NCBI RefSeq assembly: GCF_000757485.1
Contig: NZ_JPYO01000006.1
Location: 92,168 to 156,167 of the forward strand
Direction of reading: 5' to 3'
DNA: 64,000 nt
Origin: Achromobacter sp. RTa
Lineage (GTDB): Bacteria > Pseudomonadota > Gammaproteobacteria > Burkholderiales > Burkholderiaceae_B
Below are positions 15,678 through 24,071 of the stretch, piece after piece. Positions within the stretch are counted from its first letter, which is position 1; each line of letters opens with the position of its first letter. The translations under genes were made by a program, and so were the position numbers. The notes beneath the pieces are model-generated. The model had not been told where the DNA came from and did not search any database. It saw only the letters and a list, made by a program, of their open reading frames with translations.

Positions 15678-17138
15678 GTGGACGATCTCTCGCAGCAAAC
15701 TTTCCTGAACCACATCGGCGGCGCCTGGGTTCCCAGCGCCACTGGCAAAACGGCGCCCAACGTCAATCCCGCGGATACCTCGGATATCGTGGGCCGTTTC
15801 CAGGTATCGGACGCGTCCGACGCACAGCAGGCCGTGGAAGCGGCGGAGGCGGCGTTCCCCGTCTGGCGCGACATGCCGATCTCCAAGCGCGCCGCAATCC
15901 TGTTTCGGGCGGCCCAGCACCTGGAAGACCATGCCGGCGACATCGCGCGCGAACTGACGCGGGAGGAGGGCAAAAGCCTGGGCCTGGCCAAGGATGAAGT
16001 GCTGCGTTCGGCCCAGACGATCCGGTTCTACGCCGTGGAAGGCCAGTCCTTCACGGGCGAAACCTATCCCAATGACGATCCGGACATGGTGGTCTACAGC
16101 CAGCGCGAGCCGCTGGGCGTGGTGACGGTGATTTCGCCCTGGAACTTCCCCATTTCCATCCCCGCCCGCAAGATCGCCCCGGCACTGATCGCCGGCAACA
16201 CGGTGGTGTTCAAGCCGTCCTCCGATGCCCCCTTGTCGGGTTACCGCCTGGCCGAGGCGTTCATAGAGGCCGGGCTGCCCGCCGGCGTGCTCAACTTCCT
16301 GACGGGGCCGGCCGGCGCGGTGGGCGAGGCGATCACCGGCGCGCGCGCCGTCCGCGCGATTTCCTTCACCGGGTCCACCGCCGCGGGCGAGCAGATCCAC
16401 CGGACGGCCGGGCTGACCACGCGCACGCAGATGGAACTGGGCGGAAAGAATCCGCTGATCGTTCTGGCGGACGCCGACCTGGACCGGGCTGTGGACCTTG
16501 CCGTGAAGGGTGGCTTTTCGCTCAGCGGCCAGGCCTGCACCGGCACCAGCCGGGTGCTGGTGGACAAGCGGGTGCGGCAGGACTTCACCGACAGGCTGCT
16601 GGCCCGGATGAAGGCGCTGACCATCGGCAATGGCCTGGATGGAAATTTCGACCTGGGTCCACTGGCGACGGCCAAGCAGCTGGACAACGTGCTGGGCTAT
16701 GTGGCCCTCGGCAAGCAGGAGGCCACCCATCTGTATGGCGGCGACCGCATCACGGGCGAGGGCTTCGACCGCGGCTACTTCGTGTCGCCGGCGTTGTTCA
16801 CCGGGGTGACGCAACAGATGCGCATCGCGCGGGAGGAGATTTTCGGGCCCGTGATAGCGCTGATCGAGGTCGATGGCTATGAAGACGCCATCGCCAAGGC
16901 CAACGACACCGAGTACGGCCTGGCGGCCGCGATCGCCACCACCGACGCGCGCTACGCGCATCGTTTCGCGCGCGACATCCAGGCGGGCACGGTGAAGATC
17001 AACCGGACCACCACCGGCAACCTGATCAACGCCCCGTTCGGCGGACTCAAGCATTCCAGCACGTCCACGTTCCGCGAGTCGGGACGCGCCGGCCTGGAGT
17101 TCTACACCCAGATCAAGACTGTCTACCGCGCGGGCTGA
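15678..17138 (+). CDS. NAD(P)-dependent semialdehyde dehydrogenase (alpha-ketoglutaric/succinic semialdehyde type)
   Basis: A 486-residue aldehyde dehydrogenase. Key motifs are SPWNFPISIPARK near residue 152, FTGSTAAGEQI with the cofactor loop, the general-base Glu in MELGGKNPL near 255, and the catalytic Cys in GQACTGTSR near 289. Overall it looks most like alpha-ketoglutaric semialdehyde or succinic semialdehyde dehydrogenases. The GTG at 15678 follows AAAGGAAG and gives family length. It is the first gene of a three-gene unit with a GlcG-like protein and a reductase, and probably oxidises the aldehyde formed by the diiron enzyme. Confidence 0.85.
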   Translation: MDDLSQQTFLNHIGGAWVPSATGKTAPNVNPADTSDIVGRFQVSDASDAQQAVEAAEAAFPVWRDMPISKRAAILFRAAQHLEDHAGDIARELTREEGKSLGLAKDEVLRSAQTIRFYAVEGQSFTGETYPNDDPDMVVYSQREPLGVVTVISPWNFPISIPARKIAPALIAGNTVVFKPSSDAPLSGYRLAEAFIEAGLPAGVLNFLTGPAGAVGEAITGARAVRAISFTGSTAAGEQIHRTAGLTTRTQMELGGKNPLIVLADADLDRAVDLAVKGGFSLSGQACTGTSRVLVDKRVRQDFTDRLLARMKALTIGNGLDGNFDLGPLATAKQLDNVLGYVALGKQEATHLYGGDRITGEGFDRGYFVSPALFTGVTQQMRIAREEIFGPVIALIEVDGYEDAIAKANDTEYGLAAAIATTDARYAHRFARDIQAGTVKINRTTTGNLINAPFGGLKHSSTSTFRESGRAGLEFYTQIKTVYRAG

Positions 17139-17180
17139 CGCCACGCGCTCCCGTCCATTGCAATCGAAGAGGATATCGAT

Positions 17181-17660
17181 ATGAAACAGGTCTACCGCCT
17201 GGAACTTGAAGAAGCGCGCGCCATGGTCCGCGCAGCCATCGCCAAATCGGAAGAGATAGGCGTGCTGGAAACCATCTGCATCGTGGACGACGGCGGTTAT
17301 CCCATCGCGCTGGAGCGTATGGACGGGGCGCGCATCACCGGCCCGCAGATCGCGTGGAACAAGGCATTCACGGCCGCCGGGCACAAACGCTCCACGCATC
17401 TGTTCAACACCCCGCCCAACGGCCCCGCGCTGCCCGGCAACGAGGCATTCGGCATCCAGTGGAGCTTCGACGGCAAGTTTGCGGTGTTCGTCGGCGGTTT
17501 TCCCATCGTGGTGAATGACGAAGTGATCGGCGGCGTGGGCCTGAGCGGCGGCAATGGCGAGCAGGACACCAAGGCTGGCCTGGCCGCATTGGCCGCGCTG
17601 GCGGCGCTATTGGAACCGCGCGGCATGAAAGTGCTGGTCGAGGCGGACATCAAGAAATAG
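17181..17660 (+). CDS. GlcG/HbpS-like protein (DUF336)
   Basis: A 159-residue protein of the GlcG/HbpS (DUF336) family. Recognisable features are the N-terminal helix LEEARAMVRAAIAKSEEIG, the strand ICIVDDGGYPIALERMDGA, and the conserved glycine-rich VVNDEVIGGVGLSGGNGEQD. Family members are often found beside oxygenase and glycolate genes; some bind haem or corrinoids, but the usual role is not established. It lies 42 bases after the dehydrogenase and 12 bases before the reductase, so it belongs to the island's electron-transfer and aldehyde unit. Confidence 0.82.
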   Translation: MKQVYRLELEEARAMVRAAIAKSEEIGVLETICIVDDGGYPIALERMDGARITGPQIAWNKAFTAAGHKRSTHLFNTPPNGPALPGNEAFGIQWSFDGKFAVFVGGFPIVVNDEVIGGVGLSGGNGEQDTKAGLAALAALAALLEPRGMKVLVEADIKK

Positions 17661-17672
17661 GCGAGGCCGGCC

Positions 17673-18683
17673 ATGGCATACCGCGTGCATATCCTGGAAA
17701 CCGACGAGGCGTTCCACGTCGAAGACGGCGAATCCGTGCTGCAGGCCGCGGAGCGCTCGGCGGTGAAGCTGCCGCACGAGTGCACCTTCGGCGGCTGCGG
17801 CACCTGCCGCATCAAACTGGAGTCCGGCGCCGTCGCGTACGACGAGTTTCCGATGGCGCTGACGCCGGAGGAGGCTGCCGACGGCTATGCGCTGGCCTGC
17901 CAGGCCCGGCCCCTGGGCGACCTGTGCATCAGCGTGGCCAGCAGCCGGCAATCGTTTCCGGAGCCGCGCCGCCTGCCCGCCACGATCCACGGCATCGAAA
18001 GGTATTGCGACGACGTCATCCACCTGACGCTGGCGCTTCCCGAACCCGGCCTGGAATACGTGCCGGGCCAATACATGAACGTGGTGCTGCCCGATGGCGA
18101 GACGCGCAGCTTTTCCATGGCGTCCGTGCCCGCAGGCAACCTGGTGGACTTCCACGTCCGCCGCATTCCGGGAGGCCGCTATACCGACCTCTGGCTGGGG
18201 CAGGCCCAAGCCGGCGCCCGCGTGGAGATCGAGGCTCCCCTGGGCGTGTTCAGCTATCACGAGGAAGACTGGCGGCCGCTCATCATGATGGCCACCGGCA
18301 CTGGCATCGCGCCCATCAAGGCCATCCTGGAATCGCTGCTGGACAACGAGGACTGCCCGCCCGTCACCCTTTACTGGGGCATGCGCACCGAGTCCGACCT
18401 GTACCTGCGCGACGTGATCGAAGGCTGGGCCGGGCGCCTGTACGAATTCAATTTCGTGCCGGTGCTGTCGCGCGCGGGGGCGGGCTGGCAGGGGCGGCGC
18501 GGCCACGTGCAGCAGGCCGTCCTGGAAGACCACGAAGATCTGTCCGAGCACGCGATCTACCTGTGCGGAGCGCCGGAGATGATCCAGCAGGCCAAGAGCC
18601 TGCTGGCCTCGCGCGGCGCCAGCCTCGACCACATGTACGCCGACAGCTTCACCTTCCAGCACGCGCTGGCCGTCGCCGGCTGA
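17673..18683 (+). CDS. [2Fe-2S]/FAD/NAD(P)H oxidoreductase (oxygenase reductase component)
   Basis: A 336-residue three-domain reductase. The N-terminal plant-type ferredoxin domain holds C37, C42, C45 and C76 (CTFGGCGTC, ALACQ). The FAD domain has the RSFSMASVP flavin motif, and the C-terminal NAD domain starts with MMATGTGIAPIKAILE and ends with YLCGAPEMI and a terminal aromatic segment. The architecture is that of phenol hydroxylase and CDP-glucoseen reductases. It would take electrons from NAD(P)H and pass them to the ferredoxins of the diiron operon. It ends the ALDH-GlcG unit and converges with uspA. Confidence 0.9.
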   Translation: MAYRVHILETDEAFHVEDGESVLQAAERSAVKLPHECTFGGCGTCRIKLESGAVAYDEFPMALTPEEAADGYALACQARPLGDLCISVASSRQSFPEPRRLPATIHGIERYCDDVIHLTLALPEPGLEYVPGQYMNVVLPDGETRSFSMASVPAGNLVDFHVRRIPGGRYTDLWLGQAQAGARVEIEAPLGVFSYHEEDWRPLIMMATGTGIAPIKAILESLLDNEDCPPVTLYWGMRTESDLYLRDVIEGWAGRLYEFNFVPVLSRAGAGWQGRRGHVQQAVLEDHEDLSEHAIYLCGAPEMIQQAKSLLASRGASLDHMYADSFTFQHALAVAG

Positions 18684-18690
18684 GCCGGCC

Positions 18691-19128
18691 CTAGCGGAAC
18701 ACCAGCACCGGCAGGCGGGTGTGCGCCAGCACGCGCTGGGTTTCGCTGCCCAGCAGGAAGCCGGTCATGCCGTGGCGCCCGTGCGAACCCATGATGATCA
18801 GGTCGCAGCCCAGGCTTTGCGCCGCCTCGACGATTGCTGCATGGGGATGATCGTTGACCGTGACGATGGCGTTGCACGGCACCAGCGCGTGGCGCGCTTC
18901 CGCTTCCAGGCCGTCCAGATACGTTTGCGCGTTCTTGCGTGCCTGGTCGGTATGCTGCGTTTGCGTGGTGCCCAGCATCTCGGCCTGGTAGATCAGCAGA
19001 TGATCTTCCGGGATGGCGCGGATGAGCGTCACCGTGGCTCCCATTTCCTTGGCGAAAACAAGAGCACGCTTGAAAGCCGATTCGGACAGGAGCGAGCCGT
19101 CCACGGCGATGAGCAAGTGCTTGTACAT
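18691..19128 (-). CDS. Universal stress protein (UspA family)
   Basis: A 145-residue cytoplasmic Usp domain, starting MYKHLLIAVDGS. The nucleotide-binding signature is present as IMGSHGRHGMTGFLLGSETQ, with the G-2X-G-9X-G-S pattern of ATP-binding Usps. It is a single-domain protein of typical length. It is convergent with the reductase gene (7 bases apart) and divergent from the Mop gene. It has no evident link to the island; such proteins respond to starvation and respiratory stress. Confidence 0.9.
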   Translation of the reverse strand: MYKHLLIAVDGSLLSESAFKRALVFAKEMGATVTLIRAIPEDHLLIYQAEMLGTTQTQHTDQARKNAQTYLDGLEAEARHALVPCNAIVTVNDHPHAAIVEAAQSLGCDLIIMGSHGRHGMTGFLLGSETQRVLAHTRLPVLVFR

Positions 19129-19347
19129 GTTGCCTCTCCTTTAGGAAAAGGAATACCGAGCAACCGCGAATCCAGTATAGGCTCGCGTCCGGCGGCAGGC
19201 CAGTCCCGCATACGGACGAGACGCGGCCCGGCCGGCGCCGCCCCGCCATATGCCGATTCCGCATATCGCCATTCGGAATCGGTCCTTCTCCGCGGCGCGC
19301 CCGGCCCGTAGGCTTGCCCTACTCGTCATACCTTCAGGAGCCGGACC

Positions 19348-19563
19348 ATGAGCATTCAATCCATCAACGCGCGCAACCAGTTCCGCGGCAAGATCAGGGA
19401 GATCGTCCTGGGACCGGTGGTTTCCGAGGTGGACGTGGACACTCCCGCGGGCATCGTCACGTCCGTGATCACCACGCGCTCCGTGAAAGAACTGGACCTG
19501 CAGGTGGGCACCGAGGTGCTGGCCTTCGTCAAGGCCACCGAGGTGTCCGTCGCCAAGCTGTAA
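19348..19563 (+). CDS. Molbindin-like molybdate-binding protein (TOBE/Mop domain)
   Basis: A 71-residue single Mop/TOBE domain, beginning MSIQSINARNQFRGKI and containing EVDVDTPAGIVTSVITTRSV, the usual oxyanion-binding fold. Such small cytoplasmic proteins store or buffer molybdate as hexamers. A nearby user of molybdenum is sorA. The ATG has AGGAG upstream. The 219-base gap from uspA holds its promoter; no clear regulator site was seen. Confidence 0.88.
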   Translation: MSIQSINARNQFRGKIREIVLGPVVSEVDVDTPAGIVTSVITTRSVKELDLQVGTEVLAFVKATEVSVAKL

Positions 19564-19687
19564 CGCCATAAACGCCACAACGCGGCGCTTCCCCTGCGCC
19601 GCCGTTGGGCATATATTGTCAGCGCGATATCCGGCTGTTCCCTCCTGGCTTGTGGCGTGATGCTTTGCGATTCACGGAGAACGGAAA

Positions 19688-21073
19688 ATGCGTCGACTGC
19701 ATCGGTGGTTCATCGGCTGGTTATGCCTGGGGCTGGCGGCCTGCCTCCCCGCCACGGCGCAGACCAAGCTGGACAACGCGCAACTGGATCAGCTCATGGC
19801 TCCCGTGGCGCTATACCCGGATTCGCTGCTGTCCCAGATACTCATGGGCGCCACCTATCCCGACGACGTGGCGGCGGCCGCCAAGTGGTCGGCCGGCCAT
19901 GCTTCCGAATCCGGCGACAAGGCCGTCAAGGCGGTCGAGGGCGAGGCCTGGGACCCTAGCGTCAAGGCCCTGGTGGCCTTTCCGTCCGTCATGGACATGA
20001 TGGGACGGCAGCCGGACTGGGTGAAGTCCGTGGGCGACGCCTTCCTGGCCCAACCGGACGCGGTCATGGATTCGGTCCAGCGGCTGCGGGTCCAGGCCCA
20101 GAAGGCGGGCAACCTGAAGAGCACGCCGCAGCAGAAGGTCACCTCCAGCACCGCCAATGACAAGACCGTCGTCGTGATCGAGCCGGCGGATCCGCAGGTG
20201 GTGTACGTGCCCAGCTACAACCCCAGCGTGGTCTACGGCGCCTGGGCCTATCCCTCCTATCCCCCTTACTACTATCCGCCGCCGCCGGGATCGGTGTTCG
20301 CCACCTCGCTGGTGGCCGGCGTCGGCTTCGGCCTGGGCGTGGCCGCCATCAACTCGATGTGGGGCGGTTTCGACTGGGGGCACAACGACGTGGACATCGA
20401 CGTCAACCGCTACAACAACATCAACGTCAACCAGCGCATCGACCGGACCAACGTCAACAACAACAAGGTTGCCTGGCAGCACAACGCGGCCAACCGCGGT
20501 AACGCGCCATATGCCGACCAGGCCAGCCGCCAGCGCTTCGACAGCCAGCGCCAGGCGGGCCTGCAGGACCGCGCGCAGCGGCAGGGCCAAGCCGGCCGCG
20601 CGTCCGGCGCGGCGCCAGGGGCCAGCTCCCGCGATGCCGCCCGCGAACGCGCGGCGCAATCGTTTGAAGGCCGTACCGGCCAGGCCATTCCGGGGCACAG
20701 CCAGCCGGGCGCTGGCCGGGGCGAGGGCGCCGCGGGACGCGGGCAAGGTCAAGGCCAGCGGCAGCAGGCCGGCCAGGGCGCTCGCGAACGGCCCCAGGCT
20801 GGCGCGCAGCACGACCGGGCTTCGGGCATGTCGTCGCAAGACCGCCAGGCCGCCGCCCAGCGCCAGCGCGCGGACGAATCGGCCGCTCGCAACCGGGGCC
20901 GGGCCTCCAACAGCACCAATGCGCTGAGCGACGCAGGCAACGGCGAACGCATGCGGCAGCAGAGCCATCGCAGCGAAATGGGCCACGGCGGCGGCGGAGG
21001 AATCCAGCGCGGCGGCGGGCACGGAGGCGGAGGGCGCGGCGGTGGTGGCGGACATTTCGGCGGCCGGAGATAA
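19688..21073 (+). CDS. DUF3300 exported protein with Gln/Arg/Gly-rich tail
   Basis: A 461-residue envelope protein. The signal peptide ends near LGLAACLPATAQ and could be a lipoprotein or Sec signal. Residues about 30-240 form the DUF3300 domain (QLDQLMAPVALYPDSLLSQI, then VYVPSYNPSVVYGAW). Residues about 245-461 are low complexity: Asn-rich, then Gln/Arg/Ala-rich, ending in a Gly/His-rich stretch with several GGG runs. The function is unknown. It is followed after 5 bases by a DUF2950 gene, a pairing seen in many proteobacteria. The Shine-Dalgarno is GGAG followed by GGAAA. Confidence 0.85.
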   Translation: MRRLHRWFIGWLCLGLAACLPATAQTKLDNAQLDQLMAPVALYPDSLLSQILMGATYPDDVAAAAKWSAGHASESGDKAVKAVEGEAWDPSVKALVAFPSVMDMMGRQPDWVKSVGDAFLAQPDAVMDSVQRLRVQAQKAGNLKSTPQQKVTSSTANDKTVVVIEPADPQVVYVPSYNPSVVYGAWAYPSYPPYYYPPPPGSVFATSLVAGVGFGLGVAAINSMWGGFDWGHNDVDIDVNRYNNINVNQRIDRTNVNNNKVAWQHNAANRGNAPYADQASRQRFDSQRQAGLQDRAQRQGQAGRASGAAPGASSRDAARERAAQSFEGRTGQAIPGHSQPGAGRGEGAAGRGQGQGQRQQAGQGARERPQAGAQHDRASGMSSQDRQAAAQRQRADESAARNRGRASNSTNALSDAGNGERMRQQSHRSEMGHGGGGGIQRGGGHGGGGRGGGGGHFGGRR

Positions 21074-21078
21074 GCATC

Positions 21079-21945
21079 ATGGAAAACGGAACTTTCATGG
21101 CTTTCGCCCGTTTGCGCGCGCTGTGCGCCGCATCGGCGCTGGCGCTCGGCCTGGCGGCTCCCGCCGCAGCGCAAAGCCTGTACCCCAGTCCGCAGGCGGC
21201 CGCGGATGCCTTCGTCGACGCCATGGCGACCGGCGACCTCGACGGGCTGGCCAAGGTGCTGGGGCCGAATCATCAGCGGATCGTGCCGGGCGGCGTGGCG
21301 CAGGAGGATATCTACCGCTTCCTGGCGGCGTGGTCCCGCAAGCACGAGATCATCGCCGACGGGGGGCGCTCCTGGCTGGGCGTTGGCGACTCGGGCTGGA
21401 CGCTGCCCGTGCCCATCGTGCGCGCCGGCCACGGCTGGCGCTTCGATCCGGCCGCGGGCACGGCGGAAATCCGCCGCCGGGCGATAGGCCGCAATGAGCT
21501 GACTGCCATCGAAACCCTGCAGCAGTTGCAGGCTGCGCAGGCGCGCTACAAGGACGGCGTGGGCCAGGGGCGCTACGCCAGCCGCCTGGTCAGCCGGACG
21601 GGCGAGCGGGATGGCCTGTACTGGCCGGAGGTCCCAGGTTCCCCGCAGCAGGCTTTCGGACCGGACGCCTTGACCATGGGGCCCGAGGTGCCCTTGGACG
21701 ATGCCTATTACGGATACCGCTATAAGGTGATCCCGGGCGGGCAGGGCGATACGTATCGCATCGTCGCCTGGCCCGCCCGCTACGGACAGACCGGCATCGG
21801 ATCCTTCGTGGTGGGGCCCGAGGGCGGTGTGCTGGAGGCCGACCTGGGGCCTTCATCCGCCGCGCGCGCGGCGACATTGCGCGAGCGCGATATCGCCGCT
21901 GCAAACTGGGCCGCCGCCAACGCGCAACCCATTGGCGCAAAATGA
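21079..21945 (+). CDS. DUF2950 exported protein
   Basis: A 288-residue secreted protein with signal MAFARLRALCAASALALGL and a cleavage site after APAAAQ; the ATG at 21097 rather than 21079 may be the true start. The DUF2950 domain begins at SPQAAADAFVDAMATGD and continues through YGYRYKVIPGGQG near residue 215. Its function is unknown, but it is a constant neighbour of DUF3300 proteins, so the two probably act together in the periplasm or outer membrane. Confidence 0.85.
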   Translation: MENGTFMAFARLRALCAASALALGLAAPAAAQSLYPSPQAAADAFVDAMATGDLDGLAKVLGPNHQRIVPGGVAQEDIYRFLAAWSRKHEIIADGGRSWLGVGDSGWTLPVPIVRAGHGWRFDPAAGTAEIRRRAIGRNELTAIETLQQLQAAQARYKDGVGQGRYASRLVSRTGERDGLYWPEVPGSPQQAFGPDALTMGPEVPLDDAYYGYRYKVIPGGQGDTYRIVAWPARYGQTGIGSFVVGPEGGVLEADLGPSSAARAATLRERDIAAANWAAANAQPIGAK

Positions 21946-22109
21946 GTTTTCCGGTTTTCGGGGGCAGATCGGAACACGCTTGTTGCTGGGTCGCAACAGG
22001 CGTGTGCGTTTGTGGCGAAAGCAGGCTTTGACGCTCTTTTGTCAGGCCGCCGTGCCTACAATGGCGAGCACCGGGACCCAGCCCGATTTCCCTTTGCCGG
22101 ACCTAGAAA

Positions 22110-23099
22110 TTGAACCCCAAGCATTTTGTCCGCTACGCCCTGTTCGGCGTAGGGATGGCGCTTAGCGCCGCGGCGGCGTCCACGCCGATTTTCGTCCTGA
22201 ACTCCCTGGACGCCAACGTCAGCATCATCGATCCGGCCACCTACAAGGAATTGCGGCGCGTGCCGACGGGCAAGGAGCCGCACCACCTGTATCTCACGCC
22301 CGACGAAAAGTCGCTCATGGTGGCCAATGCCACCGGCGACACGATCACGCTGATGGATCCCAAGACGGGCGAGGTGCAGCGCACCCTGACGGGCATCGTC
22401 GATCCCTACCAGCTTCAATTCTCGCCCGACATGAAATGGTTCGTGACGGCGGCCAACCGCCTGGACCATATCGACATCTATGCGTGGAAGCCGCTGGAAA
22501 AGGGGTTCGACCTGGCTCTGGTCAAGCGCATCCCGGCGGGCAAGACGCCCAGCCACATCATGATCGACAAGAACAGCACGACGGCCTATGTCACCCTGCA
22601 GGACAGCGATCAGCTGATCGCGATCGACCTGGCAACCCAGACTCCGAAGTGGACGGTGCCCGTGGGCAAGACGCCCGCCGACGTATTCCTGACGCCCGAC
22701 CAGAAAACCCTCTTGGTGGCCTTGACGGGCGATTCCTACGTCGAGGCCTATGACGTCAGCAATGGCCCGGCCAGGCTGGTGACGCGCATCAAGACCGCCG
22801 CCGGCGCGCACGCCTTCCGCGCGCAAGGCGACCATCGCCATCTGTTCGTGAGCAACCGCACCGCCAATTCCATCAGCCGCATCGATATGCAGACGCTGAC
22901 CGTCGTAGAAACGTTCCCGGTGCCCGGCGGCCCGGACTGCATGGACGTGCTGGCCGATGGCAAGACGTTGCTTGTCACCTCGCGCTGGGCGCGCAAGCTC
23001 ACCGTGGTGGACCTTGAGCAGAAGAAGGTCTCCAACCAGGTGCCGGTGGGCAAGTCCCCCCACGGCGTGTGGACGCTGAACCATGCTCCGACAAGATAG
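22110..23099 (+). CDS. YncE-like seven-bladed beta-propeller protein
   Basis: A 329-residue exported beta-propeller. TTG 22110 gives a signal-like N-terminus (YALFGVGMALSAAAA), after which YVTN-type blades repeat: FVLNSLDANVSIIDPATYKE, LYLTPDEKSLMVANATGDT, and DVFLTPDQKTLLVALTGDS. Some YncE-like proteins bind DNA or metals, but the usual role is unknown. It heads a unit with a polysaccharide deacetylase and a membrane hydroxylase. Its 3' end overlaps the upstream-most possible start of the deacetylase frame, just before a tandem repeat array. Confidence 0.82.
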   Translation: MNPKHFVRYALFGVGMALSAAAASTPIFVLNSLDANVSIIDPATYKELRRVPTGKEPHHLYLTPDEKSLMVANATGDTITLMDPKTGEVQRTLTGIVDPYQLQFSPDMKWFVTAANRLDHIDIYAWKPLEKGFDLALVKRIPAGKTPSHIMIDKNSTTAYVTLQDSDQLIAIDLATQTPKWTVPVGKTPADVFLTPDQKTLLVALTGDSYVEAYDVSNGPARLVTRIKTAAGAHAFRAQGDHRHLFVSNRTANSISRIDMQTLTVVETFPVPGGPDCMDVLADGKTLLVTSRWARKLTVVDLEQKKVSNQVPVGKSPHGVWTLNHAPTR

Positions 23100-24069
23100 A
23101 GGAAAGAGCCCCCACGCTGCGCACGCTGCGCGCGCTTGCTGCCCCCCGAGGGGGCGTCTTTCGCCTTGGGGCGGCCCGGTGGCGAAAGGGAGCCCCCACG
23201 CTGCGCGCGCTTGCTGCCCCCCGAGGGGGCGTCTTTCGCCTTGGGGCGGCCCGGCGGCGAAAGAGGGCCCCCACGCTGCGCGCGCTTTAAGGGGCTTGGC
23301 TGGGGCCTTGTTTTTGGCGCTGGCGGTTCCCGCCGCAGGCGCTGCGGAACCGGCCACCTGCGACAAGCCCGTCTACCTGACCTTCGACACCGGCCACATG
23401 GGCGTGGCGCCGCTGGTGGCGGATGTGCTGGCCCGCCATCACGTCACGGTCACGTTCTTTCTCGCCAATGAACGCACGCTGACGGACGGCTCCAGCATGG
23501 ACGACGTGTGGGCGCCCTGGTGGAAGGCGCGCGCGGCGGAAGGGCATGCCTTCGGCTCGCATACCTACGATCACGTCTATTGGCAGGGCGACCTGCCCGG
23601 CGGCAGGTTCCGCGTCAAGCCCAGCGCCGGCCCCGACGCGGGCAAGCGCGCCGAGTGGACGCCCGAGCAGTATTGCGCCGAGATCAAGCGGTCCGTCACC
23701 CGTTTCCACCAGATGACCGGCAAGAACATGCTGCCGATCTACCGAGCCCCGGGCGGCAAGACCTCGCCGGCGCTGCTGAAGGCGGCCAAGGCCTGCGGCT
23801 TCGAGCACGTGGGCTGGGCGCCCGCGGGTTTCCTGGGCGACGAGCTGCCCAGCGACAAATATCCCAATGCCCGGTTGCTGGACCAGGCGCTGCGCACGAT
23901 AAAGCCCGGCGACATCCTGCTTGCCCATCTGGGCATCTGGTCGCGCCAGGATCCCTGGGCGCCCGCCGTGCTGGAGCCTCTGATTGAAGGTTTGCAGCGC
24001 AAGGGCTATTGTTTCGCTACTCTGGACAAGCATCCGGCCTACCGCGACTGGATTGCCACTCATCATTGA
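23083..24069 (+). CDS. Polysaccharide deacetylase-family protein; 5' end disrupted by repeats
   Basis: A NodB-fold carbohydrate esterase domain running from about 23360 to 24069. Motif 1 reads TFDTG instead of the usual TFDDG, so one metal-ligand Asp is replaced by Thr; motif 2 is SHTYDH and motif 3 is YRAPGG. A signal-peptide-like stretch (GALFLALAVPAAGA) starts near 23299. The only in-frame ATG upstream is at 23083, inside the previous gene, and would add about 70 residues encoded by two tandem repeat units before the signal sequence. TTG codons at 23296 and 23308 are alternatives. Activity on polysaccharide or lipid-linked sugar is inferred from family only. Confidence 0.7.
   Translation: MLRQDRGKSPHAAHAARACCPPRGRLSPWGGPVAKGSPHAARACCPPRGRLSPWGGPAAKEGPHAARALRGLAGALFLALAVPAAGAAEPATCDKPVYLTFDTGHMGVAPLVADVLARHHVTVTFFLANERTLTDGSSMDDVWAPWWKARAAEGHAFGSHTYDHVYWQGDLPGGRFRVKPSAGPDAGKRAEWTPEQYCAEIKRSVTRFHQMTGKNMLPIYRAPGGKTSPALLKAAKACGFEHVGWAPAGFLGDELPSDKYPNARLLDQALRTIKPGDILLAHLGIWSRQDPWAPAVLEPLIEGLQRKGYCFATLDKHPAYRDWIATHH
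23106..23287. repeat. Tandem array of a dispersed GC-rich repeat
   Basis: Two nearly identical units of about 72 bases, plus a partial third, each made of CCCCCACGCTGCGCGCGC, a CCCCCCGAGGGGG palindrome, and CCTTGGGGCGGCCCGG. A unit length divisible by three keeps the deacetylase reading frame open. Single copies of the same element lie at 34644-34700, 47334-47397 and, split, at 63874-63980. Confidence 0.8.
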
Positions 24070-24071
24070 TC

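Noticed and set aside
14003..15991. 662-codon open frame antisense to the anion permease
   Set aside because: The plus strand encodes a clear multi-helix permease with a Shine-Dalgarno; the antisense frame is Arg/Gln/His-rich shadow.
19570..19687. Search for a molybdenum-cofactor riboswitch or regulator site near the Mop gene
   Set aside because: No convincing conserved structure or ModE-type dyad was found.
22028..22062. TTGACG and TACAAT as a sigma-70 promoter before the beta-propeller gene
   Set aside because: The spacing is 23 bases, too long for a standard promoter, and no better -35 element is placed correctly.
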